Assembly (NCBI GenBank): GCA_905221605.1
Contig: CAJNDS010002296.1
Location: 187,001 to 251,000, forward strand
Length of the DNA: 64,000 nt
Reading direction: 5' to 3'
Origin: Symbiodinium natans
Lineage: Eukaryota > Sar > Dinophyceae > Suessiales > Symbiodiniaceae
Below are positions 36,846 through 47,703 of the stretch, piece by piece. Made by a program: the position numbers and the translations under genes. The notes beneath the pieces are model-generated. The model had not been told where the DNA came from, did not search any database, and saw nothing but the letters and a program-made list of their open reading frames with translations. Every line of letters begins with the position of its first letter. The stretch's first letter is position 1.

Positions 36846-39435
36846 CACCCTTATTGGGCAAATCCGTGTCATGACATGTCCAAAACCCACTCTTCTCATT
36901 TGGTGATTCCGTGTCATCACTCATTTCTTAAGCCCTCCCCTCGTTTGACGATGCTGTGTCATCTTCCATTTGGTGTCTGTCAGTCCACTAGATGTGGTTC
37001 TCAACGTAATGCGCAGAGACACCTAAGTACAGCTTTTATTGGGATGATTGCACTGGGCTTAAGATGCGCATTTGGATTGTGCCTGAATGTTGGTACAGCT
37101 TGGGCAACTGACGTCAGGAACTTGCAAAGGATCGTCTGTTTGAGAAGTAAGTTTGCAATTTGATACTTGCCGGCTCAAGTGCATTGCATCTTTACTTGTC
37201 CCCGTAGCGGTGGTGGTGCTGCAGTGGTTGAAGGATGGTTGACAGACAGTGCGTTGGCTAAGCACGGCGCGAGCAGGTAATGCAGGTTTGCTTGTGGGAC
37301 ATACCGTGTTCAATGATCCAACCATCAATTCACGAATTGGCTTTGTGCTACGCCCTACTTCGCGAGAGCCATGGTTGACAAGATCCAGGCGATCATTGAA
37401 AAGGAAACGTGGCTTACATCCAAGCCTGCTTGGCTAGAGTGTTCACGTGTGCCATGCGCTTGACTTCGGAACTGGCCGGCGGCAAGGCAGCTTCGACAAG
37501 TCCGACCTTGGGAATTGACTCAAGCATGATGCAGGTCGAAGCGGTGGAGCCGGTGGTGGCAACAGAGCAATGTGTGGGACTAAGTTGTGGAGTTTGTTCA
37601 GAATGGTGCCCCAAGACTCACCGCGACCACTTCAACTGCAGGCCTTGGGAAAGGCACCCCTGAACCATCCTGAACCTGACCAGGCCAAGGTTGGTTCATG
37701 GAGGGCACAAACGTCATTGTGCTTGATGTTCGCTACTCCAAGCCTACCCCTATTTCATTTTGCTTGTGCCAGCAGGTTGTTGCAGATACAGCGTGGCCGG
37801 GGTGCCTTTGCCAGTTCCAATACATGTCTGATGTTGCAGCATGACATCTGCAATTGCTTCTCAGGCGACCAGGGTACGACATTGAGCGTGAGTACGACTG
37901 CGCATGGCCAGAGGTAATCGGATAGGACGTCCGGCTGTGGAGGCGTTAGCTCATGCCATGGCAGGATATGAGATGCTCTTCTAAAGCCCTGGGGCCTCCA
38001 GCACCTTCACTGCATTAGCGAACCTGCGTTCAAGAGGGTTTTAGTTTGGGATTCTCTCCGCGTTTTCTTCAAGCGGGCATCAAAAGAGAGTACCAATCCT
38101 AAATTGCAACAGAAGTGCCCAGCGCGGGGTAATGACATGCTACAACCTCCGAAGGGAGTGGCGCGCCAGGATACGGCTCTGCAAGAAAGTGCAGGGGATT
38201 TGCCAAGCACGCTCACTGACATGTGCCACTGTGCTGAATGTCTGTGTGTGTCTTGTGCAATCTTGACTCTATACCAAGATACACAATACCATACACAATA
38301 CAGTAAATCCACAAAACATACAATATTACCGAAAGTAAGCTTTGAGTCTTCATTCAGAACTAGCCACCATGACCAAAATGGGCAAACCCGGGACAGAGAA
38401 GAGTGCCGTATTTTGGACATTGCAACACGCCGGAAGAAGAGAACATTCGACACATCCAGCTGTCCTCATGTGCAAGCATGCTACAGGAGGCATCTCACGT
38501 CACGCCGGAGTTGGCCACGGGCCAGCGAGCAGTTTTTTGTATTTTCTGTAGGCAAAACCGGCATGAGCTCTTCGATCCTGACGAAGAAATCTTGCTGAGT
38601 CCATTCTGTTTTCTGGGGAGCTGTGGTCAGATTTCAGTTTTCATCAGTCGGACACGAGAAGAAATTTGTGGGCTTCAGAAACAAAAGCCTGCAAAGTGTT
38701 GTTTTTTTGTGTTGCATTGCTGCTTGCATCTCGCATGAGGCTGTCCTGGCATCAGTCCGAGGAGGCTTTGAGAAGGCGCATTTGCAGTTTTCTTTTGATT
38801 CGATTTTGACAGATCTCCAGCCTACTGGCTTTACTGAGCTTCGGAGGTATGCTGATATTCGGAAGGCTGGAATGCCTCCATCCCCGAAGAAGCTTCAACC
38901 ATTTCGAAGCAATCGCAAGATCCCAAGAGCTGCAAGGACGCGCTGAAGGACGAGCTTTTCTTCTCCTCCGCGGTGCGGCCCAGGTTGCGCTTCTGCAGAT
39001 GCCTCCGACTTGCTTGCGCTTCTGCAGATGCCTCGTGGCAGGTGGGCCAAGATGACAGACCCGGCCAAGCAATCTGCCTCCAGACCCGGAGAGGCTGGGG
39101 TCAAATCCATGGAGAAAGCGTGATCACGCAGTGGCTTTTGACGGCGGCACGGACTCATCATGTCAAAGTCGCGCTAACGATCCATGGCCTGATTCCTGAA
39201 GGTTTGCGTGGTGATCGTATCTCAGAAGCACTTCTGCCAATGTCTACTCTGGGGAACACTAGCGGCGTAACAACTCAAGGCGGGGTGGGGGCTGTCTGGG
39301 GCAGTGCTTCTGGTGGTCGGGCTTGGGGCGCCGTGATGGCAACCTCGACTAGGTCCGCTGACTTCTCTTCCGATCCTCCACGTGTGCCGGCCCAAGACAT
39401 GTTAGGTTGAGCCGTGGGGGGCGTGAAGAAACCTT
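36846..39435. other. Intergenic, no gene supported
   Basis: Frames of up to 164 aa around 38.0-38.7 kb overlap one another in three frames without a recognisable domain. A short direct repeat, TTGCGCTTCTGCAGATGCCTC-like, occurs at about 38983-39035. Confidence 0.45.
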
Positions 39436-39457
39436 TGTGTGTGTGTGTGTGTGTGTG
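39436..39457. repeat. (GT)n microsatellite
   Basis: About ten GT units. Confidence 0.9.
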
Positions 39458-40094
39458 CGCTTCGACTCCCAAACACAGGAATGGTCGTTAAGTGTCCAGG
39501 TAGCGTCATGTAGCACTCTTCTTGCCTTGCCCAATAGCCGGAATGATTTTTGCCATCCTTGCTTTGCTCACCTGCCAATGCAGCAAGGCTGGAGCCACTA
39601 CTGCATAAAGAACAGACGACATCAGACGACGACGGTTGCGACTGTCATGAGCGAGCGTCGTCGAGCGCCGTAGCCGCTAGTGAAGCGTTCTGGAAGTCCA
39701 CGAATCTTCCAGATTGCTTAGGCCTGTGACCGGCAATGCCTGAATCGACATTCTCTTTGGTTCCCTCGCGTGGAGCTCAGCGCATGGTGCATGGAAGTGC
39801 ATGGAAGTGCGTGGTGGTGCATGGCCAACTTGAGTGAGGTCGCTTGCATTGCGAACAACGGTTTTTAAAGTCAATGTGCAGTAGGCTTTGAGTGAGAATT
39901 CGCGACTTCGATTCAAAGCCTTACATGAGTGTGTGAGCATCAGACTGCTCGGGCTACTACCGCATACCGGGAGTTCTTGTTAGGGTGACAGGCTAGACTC
40001 TTGAAGAGAGCTGTGCTTTTGGCATGTGCAGCGTGTGCCCTGCTTTTGTTGGGGACTGGTGGGGTGGAGGTTGGGGTGTGGGGACAGCCTGCCG
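39458..40094. other. Intergenic, no gene seen
   Basis: Only a short direct repeat of ATGGAAGTGC/GTGGTGGTGC words (39785-39825) stands out. Confidence 0.45.
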
Positions 40095-40650
40095 TAACAA
40101 AGTGGCGCCTTGTTCTTACTGTATGGCAGGCCAAGACAGAGTACATGTGCGAGCACTTCTGGAAGGGAAACCTGCGGTAACAAACGTTTCTTGCTGTATG
40201 CCATGTCAAGACAGATTGCATGTGCGAGCACTTCTGGAAGGAAAACCTGCCGCAGCAAAGTGGAGCCTTTTTGCTTGCTGTATGACATCATGACAGACTT
40301 CATGTGCGCGCACTTCTGGAAGGAAACCTGCCGTAACAAAGTGGCGCCTTTTTTCTTGCTCTATGACATGTCAAGACAGATTACATGTGCGAGCACTTCT
40401 GGAAGGAAAACCTGCCGTAGCAAAGTGCCGCCATTTTTCTTGCTGTATGACATGTCAAGACAGATTTCATGTGCGAGCACTTTGGAAGGAAAACCTGCCG
40501 GCCATAGTTTTCCCGCAAGGCATGGCAAAGGGAATTTCCTGCACCTTGCCGTAAAAAAGTAGGGCCCTGTCTTTGCTGTATGACTGACATGGAAAACATG
40601 CGTGTGCGAGCACTTCTGGAAAGGAAACTCGCCACAACAAAGTGGCGCTA
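40095..40650 (+). repeat. Tandem array of an about 80-bp repeat (six copies)
   Basis: Each copy contains AACAAAGTGGCGCC, TTGCTGTATGACATGTCAAG and GAGCACTTCTGGAAGG. Further copies lie outside the array: reverse at 40729-40803, 44228-44375 and 44598-44665; forward at 41140-41216; partial at about 41255-41302. Confidence 0.88.
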
Positions 40651-40728
40651 TTTCATTTAAGCACATTCACTTATCTTTTGTTTCCAGAACACATCTCGAC
40701 ACGCGCCGGAAAATATCGCAAGACAATT

Positions 40729-40803
40729 TGCGGCAGGCTGCCCTTCCAGAAGTGCTCGCACATGTACTCTGTCTTGACATGCCATACGGCAAGAAGAAAG
40801 GGC
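40729..40803 (-). repeat. Inverted copy of the 80-bp repeat
   Basis: Contains CTTCCAGAAGTGCTCGCACA followed by the complement of the CATGTCAAGACAG word, so it can pair with the array 80 bp to its left. Confidence 0.85.
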
Positions 40804-41010
40804 TTGCAGGGAGTTCGGGGGGGCCGGGTTTTGGCAGCATCGGCAACAACTCCACGAGCTTCATGGGTCTCAGACAGTGGCATTTCCCAGCCGGACAGCT
40901 TCGAGGCTTGAAGTTAGGGGGGTTTAGCATCCTCCTTGTCTCCGGAAATTGAAGAACTCCGGCCTGGGTGGTGTACGTGCTGCTGTGGAGCCTTCTGTCA
41001 GCTCGACCTA

Positions 41011-41124
41011 CACACTCACACTCACACTCACACTCACACTCACACTCACACTCACACTCACACTCACACTCACACTCACACTCACACTCACACTCACACT
41101 CACACTCACACTCACACTCACACA
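41011..41124. repeat. (CACTCA)n microsatellite
   Basis: About nineteen perfect CACTCA units, embedded next to a forward copy of the 80-bp repeat (41140-41216). The hexamer is open in several frames; frames through it are not genes. Confidence 0.95.
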
Positions 41125-41638
41125 TGGCAATCTAAACTTCCGGCGCGAGCACTTCTGGAAGGAAAACCTAACAGTAACATAGTGGCGCTTTTGTTCCCAT
41201 ACACGACATGTCAAGTTAAAGGAATTTTCTAAGATGTGGAAGAATTGCAAGAACCGAACCGGCACTTGTGGCAGAAAAGCCGGCCGTAACAAAGTGGCGC
41301 TAAGAAGCCCCCCTCAACCCACGCAGACCTCTGGCATGAGACCCCAAGCCCCCCTCACAGTATCCGAAAGTGGATGGTGCTCTTGTGTCCACTGGGGTTG
41401 AAAACGGTGAATCTGCTTGCTGCAGGGGGAGAATGCCACGAAGGCGGAGCTGAAATTTGATGTGATATACGATTTTGCTGCAGGCGTTTCGATGAAGGTC
41501 AGCGACGGAGCGCGGTAGGCTTTTCAGCATTTGCTGTTTATGCACTCATGCCTCTAAGCCTTCAACCCTGAATTCCGCAGTGTACTGCCCCCAACCCCAA
41601 CCTTAAAATTTCAGGGGTTGGGGTCGCCGCCTGCAGCC

Positions 41639-42127
41639 ATGGCTGACTACAAAGTTCCTGACCAGTACAGCAGCAGCAGCTACACAGCCATGCAAAGTCC
41701 AAGTAGCTCTACAGGCGCCCCTAATAAGCGGCCAATTCTGCCCAGCCCAACCGTTGCGTTTCCCAACTACTGGGAGAAACCTGCCACGGCAACCGTCTTT
41801 GATTTTGCACAGCGGCTGAAGAAAGGTCCTTTGAAGGACGAGGTGCAGTACAAGATAAGCGTCGATGGGCTGACAATCTTTATTGGCTTCGGGCGGCATG
41901 GCTTTTTGGGAGTGAGCACCTTCGGGCTTAGGGGATTGGAGTGGGCCACTCGGTACTCCCCCCCCCCCCCCCCAAGTATGTGGAGCCCTCAAGCAACACA
42001 TAGGCTATTTAAGGATTTTCACGGACGCCAAATTCTAAACAGCCCTACACCCCCACGCCAAACCAAGAAACTGTGCTTTGTGTGGCTCAAAGGCTGGCAA
42101 GCTCAAAAGCCAGAAGAGGCTGTGTAG
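41639..42127 (+). CDS. Hypothetical short ORF or exon, unknown
   Basis: The frame starts at ATG 41639 (MADYKVPDQYSSSSYTAM). The first about 90 residues have protein-like composition (Ser/Pro-rich start, then NYWEKPATATVFDFAQRLKKG). After that it runs through a poly-C tract (41958-41973, read as Pro) and looks non-coding. It may be a real exon ending before the poly-C, or chance. No family recognised. Confidence 0.25.
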   Translation: MADYKVPDQYSSSSYTAMQSPSSSTGAPNKRPILPSPTVAFPNYWEKPATATVFDFAQRLKKGPLKDEVQYKISVDGLTIFIGFGRHGFLGVSTFGLRGLEWATRYSPPPPPSMWSPQATHRLFKDFHGRQILNSPTPPRQTKKLCFVWLKGWQAQKPEEAV

Positions 42128-44227
42128 CTGAGAGACAAAGCCATGCTGAGAGACAAAGCCATGCTGAGTTGCTTGCTGGGCTGCTTTGACTTCCTGGCAC
42201 GTGCAGAACTGAGTTTGAGCTCAGCTTTGCTAGTAGAGTGCAAGTCTCGTGATGTCTTGTGCATGTGTGTGTGTGTGTGGTCACCGGGAGTTGGCTGGTT
42301 CAGGCCAGTCCCACGACACTTCGGTGTGTGGGTGTCTTGGAAGGGCCTTTTGAGTTTAGGGCCTTGGGATTACCCGAAGTTGTTGACATCCCATCTAGCC
42401 AATACAATGCCTTAGGCCTGATGCCCAACGCATCACTCGGAATCCCGAAGCAACAACCCCAAGGCACAAAGCCACAAGCCGCATGCAAGGAACAGACGGT
42501 GGGCGAGCGCGTGACTGGTGGCAGTGGAGGTTCTTTGGGATCGCGAGCGCTCCACTTCTGCAGTTCGTCGTGATCGTCCTGCTTTTGGGCCGGCCATAGG
42601 CTCTTCTTCCGTGAGGTCTTCAGGCCTTTCGGAGTCCGCCCTCAGGACGTCGTTGACCGCTGATGCGAACCACGATAGCCGGGTATTCCGCTTGGAGGCC
42701 ATACCCGAAGCACAGACGAAACATTCTAGATCGTCATCAAAAGCTTGGATTCAAACAAAAACCTAAACCCTGAACCTTATTTTCGGAGTCCGCCGTCAGG
42801 ACGATACCGCTTGCTGGACATCTAACATATTAACTTCAGGTTTCTGCACGGATAGGTGTTTTCTGTATTCAGTGAAGTTTATATCAGCGAAAGAAGGTGC
42901 AATCATTTCTAAGGACATATGTTGCACCCATGGTGAGGGGTCCTGAATGAGCGTTTTTACTGGTTAATGTTCCATTTTTCATTTTACGCGATGCCAACAG
43001 ATCAGTGCTTCTCTCAGAATATACAAGCAGGTTAAGTTTAATTCTTACCATTGTTCTCGAATACATCCTGCAGGTCAGACCCTCTCATTGAAAAACCACA
43101 CACTGAGATTTCATTGAAAGGCAGTATTTTTTTTGTCAGACAAAAGTTCCAACCTTTCGAGCACAGTGCCGGTGCGCAAAAATTTTCCGATTTGTGAGCT
43201 TTCATCGCTTGACTGCACACATCGAGCCAAATGCCTTGATTAAACCACGAATCCCAGTTTCCTGAAATCCATGTGCAGGATTCTTCTTTGAGCTTTTCGA
43301 AAGTGAACTTACCAGATATCAAGCCTGATAGACGCTGGGGAACTTGTGTTGCTTCATTGCAACAGAGCCCGCGTCCGTCAGCAGAAACACACTTGTTACA
43401 CTTCTTATTTTTTCGGTTTCATTCGTTGTTACTTGATGGTAATCATTCAAGCCATTTTCTAGAATGCCTGATAAGCTTTCATTGCACATTCCGACTGACT
43501 TTCCACGATCCACGCTGGACATGTCGTATCCATCAAAATACATCTATTTTCAGCCAACTGCTTCTTACCGTGATAGAAGGCTTCATAGTTCTTGAGTACT
43601 CATCCACTGAATACGCAAGAAATGTGCTCAAATTCTGGGGTACGGTCCGTTAGAAGGGCAGCAAAAGCATAATTGCTCGGAGTTCAAGCAAGATTCACAG
43701 TCTTCAAAGTCGCTGCAGTTTCGTACGATTAATTCTAATAGAGATAAAGAGGGATCATAGCTCAATGCCGATTACATGGACAATTTCGCACTGCGTAACG
43801 AATTTATACGTCTGAGAAAAATAAAAAAGAGTTGTGTTTAGTTTTATTGAGGTAAACAATTATAGACAAGTAAATGAACGGGACTCAGTTTAGAGGCACT
43901 CACAACAATTGTTTGGAAGATGGGATTTCCTCCCAAAGATAAAGGGCTGGATGTAAAAGAGAGTGGCTGTTGTAAATATACGACATCTAGAGAGAGCATC
44001 TGAGTTTTTGGAGCTTCTTGCAAACGCCCAGAAAACGGCAAGGAATATAGAATTTTGATGGGTGTTGATCAGCTGTGTCTTTGTAAATACCCACAACACA
44101 ACAAGGTGTGCTTGCGTCGGAATTTTTTCTTGCCATATCTTCCAGTAAAGAAACACATTGATACGAGGTGTGTGTGTGTGTGTGTCGATATGTGTTCTTG
44201 AAGCAAATTCAGAATGAATGTTCTTAG
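42128..44227. other. Intergenic, no gene supported
   Basis: Holds a (GT)n run at 42264-42279 and another at 44168-44185. From 42.8 to 44.1 kb the sequence is clearly more AT-rich than the rest of the window. Frames such as 43273-43653 show no domain. Confidence 0.45.
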
Positions 44228-44665
44228 ATAAAAAGCCACTTTGTTGCGGCGAGTTTTCCTTCCAGCAGGAAATGTCTCTTGCCATGTTCTACAGGAAAAC
44301 TATGGCCGGCAGGTTTTCCTTCCAGAAGTGCTCGCGCTGTGATTTTTCTTGACATGTCATACAGCTACAAAAAAGGCGCCGTTTTGTGTATTGTCGGGCG
44401 TCTTGGCTTCAGGAGAGGCGATCTGTTAAAGAAATTAGGGTTTAAGCTTAAATCCTAAAACGAAGCCATAGAGACCTTAATCCATGAACCCTATTCGAAA
44501 ACCAAAGAAGCACCACTTTGTTTCGGGGTTATGGCGTTACTGCCATAAGTGTTGATGCGCTGGTTTTGTTCCTTCCACGTTTTAGAGGAGGAAAAAACCG
44601 CGAGTATTCCTTCCAGAAGTGCTCGCGAGTGTAACTTAGCTTGCTATGTCGTGTCAACTTCTTTG
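44228..44665 (-). repeat. Two inverted copies of the 80-bp repeat
   Basis: Copies at about 44228-44375 (one and a half units) and 44598-44665, both with the CTTCCAGAAGTGCTCGC core, in reverse orientation relative to 40095-40650. Confidence 0.8.
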
Positions 44666-45694
44666 TTGCTGAGTCCTGAAACTCTGGACACAGTGCGGGA
44701 TCGGGGGGAGCCTTTTCTTGAGCAGAGTGAACACACCGCTCCTCGCACTTGCAAGTGCAAACGCCGTCTTGGGCAGAGGGAGTCTCAGAGCATCGGCCGG
44801 AGGAAGCGTTGTTGTTGGGCAAAAGCATGGCAGACCTCCCCTTCATATCATCCATCTTCTCAAATTGTTACCAAAATCTCGGAAAATTGTGATGCCAGAC
44901 TTCAGAAGCCCAATCTTCCCCACCTCAGGCTGAGGCTTGAGCGGGCTGAAAGTCTGGGGGCTTCATATTGGCTTGCGTTCCAGCGTGGCTTCCGACCGTT
45001 GTGAAGCAGATGTCGTGGCCCACAACTCAGATTCTTGCAACTCTCAGGTGGCGGGCACGCTGCAGGAGTGCGAAGATCAGGCTGGCCGGCTTTAGAGACA
45101 GGAAAAGGGGGGGGAGGGGGGGGCTGCCTGGTTCTTTGCAGATTTTTCGAGTCATCTGAGTTGTTGGGATGCGCCTTTCGTGCTCTATGACTTTACGACT
45201 CGATAAGGGCTCATTCAAGCATGCGTGATTGCCGTGTGCAGGTGAGACGATCTTAGAACCTGTGCTTGCGTGATGCGGTGCGAAAAACAAAAAGGTCACG
45301 TGCTGGGACATGCCGGATATGCTGCAGAGCTTGGTCGTGATCCGTGATCCGCCAATTGTTTGCCTGCGCTCGCCCCGTCAACCCCAGCGCCCTCCGTCCG
45401 TCACTGAGCGAGTGCATGATCACTCCTCTCAAATGTCCGATTTAGAAATCATGCTGCAGCGGAGAAGCGCAAGGGGGCTGAAGCTAACTGGAATAAACAA
45501 GCAACGAAGTCGGTGTGTATTTTTTCTCATGGAAGTGAGATGAACTGAGGATGTTTTACCACAAGCCCAAAGCCCTTGATCCCCTTTGCCCCTCCAAATC
45601 CCGGTGACTGGGCTGCGACGTTAGATGCATGCGAAGTTTCAGTCGGCCGGCAACTCTGCCTGCAGCTGTGCAGTCATGATGGTCATGCTACATC
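44666..45694. other. Intergenic, possibly with unseen upstream exons of the next gene
   Basis: No convincing exon was found by eye. The next gene lacks an obvious start or signal peptide, so 5' exons may be here. Confidence 0.4.
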
Positions 45695-45817
45695 TGACAC
45701 AAGAAAACAACAGAATCACCAAGTGGCAGTGGTTTTTCGTTATCCACGCTGCCGAAGGAGCACTGTCAGCAGCACCGAGCCCTTTACAAACAAACGTCCA
45801 CATTGCACATCAGATCG

Positions 45818-47587
45818 ATGGCAACTTCATTGAGCCATGGCGTCTGCCAAGCTGGATTGTATTTACGCGCTGGGCAATGTGTCCCGTGCTTGCCTGGGTT
45901 TTACTGTGCAGGTGCAGGGAACGTTGAGCCGTGTCCCTCCAATTCCACTTCGCACAGCCACGCGTCTGAAGTGACTGATTGCGAGTGTGTCGCAGGACAT
46001 TATTTCTTCCAGGGGGCATGCCGTCCGTGTGCCCGGGCCAGGTACAAGCCCACACGAGGAAACGAGGAGTGCATGTTCAGCTGTCCTCCCAATGCCGACA
46101 GTGATCCTGCATCCACAGAGCTTCAGGATTGCTTCTGCTTTCCTCGCTACCATGCGGAGCTCTTTGGTGGTCAGTTATCCCGCTGCGTCAGTTGTGAATC
46201 CTATGAGGGCCTCCTTTGTGCAGGTGGCTTTCTTCCAAACACAGAAAAAGTCCACAGGCAGCCTGTCGCGTTGCCCGGCTTTTTCCAGACGGGTCTGACA
46301 ACTGCAGTTGAATGCATGCTGGAGATGGCCGACGGCTCGAGCATTTGCCTTGGCGGCGCCGCCTGCTTGAACAAGAGTGTCTCGTGCAGTGGCGAGTGGC
46401 TAAGCGGCTGCGCAACCGGAGCAGAGGGCGTGCTGTGCGGCGAATGCGCAGAGGGGTTCGGGCGAGCAGCTCCAGACGAACTTTGCGAGCCTTGCCTCAA
46501 GGGCACCTGGTGGCTCATTCAGGCCATCTGCGCGGACGTCTTCCAGAAGGTCACTCTCAACTTTGCTCTGGCGATCATGGCGGCGAGTGCTGCCGTAAAG
46601 AAACGCGGAGGCCTCTACACAAGTGTCATCCGTCTTGGCATGCAATGGCTGACAGCCTGCTCCGTCCTCGCGCATTTTCGGCTTGAAGGGCTCCAAGCCT
46701 TTTCCTGGGCTCATGCCCTCCGCGATCGCGATGAGGAAGCATCCGCCCCAAGCTTTGCGTGGCCAGAGGTCACCGGCCTCTTCCGCTCTTTCTTTAACAT
46801 CCAAGTCCTTCCGAGCCTTGCGTCGGTGTATCAAGCCGCCAGCTGCCAAGCATCGGAGATGCTCCCAGGAGATCGTGTGGCGCACATGGTGGCGCCAGGC
46901 CTCTACGAGTTGCTTCTCCCCTTCTTCATTGTCTTAGGCACGACGGTCATGTGCATGCTGGTGGTCTACTTGTGCGTGCCGATTGGAAATAGGTGTGGCA
47001 TTGAGTTCAACCTGGCCGCAAGAGAGAGGCTTGCCAAGGCAAAGGCCACACAGAAGCTCAGGCGTGCAGCGGAACCTATACTCTTGGAGGAGGGCATGAG
47101 TTGGGAGGATGTTGAGGCTTCTGGAACCCTCGAAGCCCTCAGCATGAGCAAGATCAAGCTGCTCCCCTTCCATGCGGAGTATTTTGTCACAACGATGCTT
47201 CGCAGGTCCGGCACATGGGTGAGGATCCTTCGCGCCAAGCGCGCGCTAAAGGATCCGGAGCTCCAGGCCCAGCATGGGCGCTTCAGCAACTTCAACGTCT
47301 TCAAGGAGGACGTTCCCCCTCAGGCGATGGCTCTCGTTGCTGTCCCAGCTGACTGCAGCGATGAGCAGTTTCTGGCCGAGCTGGCTCTTGCCGCCTTGGC
47401 GTGGAAGCTGTGTTGCACGCACCGCGCAGTGGCGCAGAGTGGCCTCGAGCTGGCGTCAGTCGCGCGCGCATTTCTGGCAAAGTTCCGTTCGGCGGATGAT
47501 CTCCAGGACGCGTCGTTCAAAGATACTTTCTCGATGATGGTGGAGGACATCTGCGCTCAACTCCAGCTGGAGGAGCAACTTAATTAG
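45818..47587 (+). CDS. Cys-rich (GCC2/GCC3-like) membrane protein, first part
   Basis: The frame is open from 45698; the first ATG is 45818, which lacks a signal peptide, so upstream exons are likely. The N-terminal about 240 residues carry Cys-rich EGF/TNFR-like modules (CVPCLPGFYCAGAG, CRPCARARYKP, GVLCGECAEGFGR, CEPCLKG) of the GCC2/GCC3 type found in many dinoflagellate surface proteins. Hydrophobic segments follow, clearest at LLLPFFIVLGTTVMCMLVVYLCVP (about residues 365-388). A charged cytoplasmic-looking region then contains ARERLAKAKATQKLRRAAEP. The end is TAG 47585-47587, directly before GTATGC. The next frame at 47704 reads like the continuation of the same protein family, so the two are probably one gene. 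Confidence 0.7.
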   Translation: MATSLSHGVCQAGLYLRAGQCVPCLPGFYCAGAGNVEPCPSNSTSHSHASEVTDCECVAGHYFFQGACRPCARARYKPTRGNEECMFSCPPNADSDPASTELQDCFCFPRYHAELFGGQLSRCVSCESYEGLLCAGGFLPNTEKVHRQPVALPGFFQTGLTTAVECMLEMADGSSICLGGAACLNKSVSCSGEWLSGCATGAEGVLCGECAEGFGRAAPDELCEPCLKGTWWLIQAICADVFQKVTLNFALAIMAASAAVKKRGGLYTSVIRLGMQWLTACSVLAHFRLEGLQAFSWAHALRDRDEEASAPSFAWPEVTGLFRSFFNIQVLPSLASVYQAASCQASEMLPGDRVAHMVAPGLYELLLPFFIVLGTTVMCMLVVYLCVPIGNRCGIEFNLAARERLAKAKATQKLRRAAEPILLEEGMSWEDVEASGTLEALSMSKIKLLPFHAEYFVTTMLRRSGTWVRILRAKRALKDPELQAQHGRFSNFNVFKEDVPPQAMALVAVPADCSDEQFLAELALAALAWKLCCTHRAVAQSGLELASVARAFLAKFRSADDLQDASFKDTFSMMVEDICAQLQLEEQLN

Positions 47588-47703
47588 GTATGCTTGGGAT
47601 CCAGTTTTAGTTTTTGGGCACGACAATTCCCAAGAACCAGCAAAAATCATAATGTGTACTAGGGTTCCAAGTTCAGTTAAGGCAACAAGAGGAGGAGCAA
47701 GCT

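Noticed and set aside
35836-36920. Leu/Ser-rich and Arg/Glu-rich frames through the GA tract
   Set aside because: Simple-sequence translation; no gene.
40667-41292. Frames of repeated Cys-Glu, Thr-Leu or Ser-Val
   Set aside because: Translation of the (CACTCA)n microsatellite.
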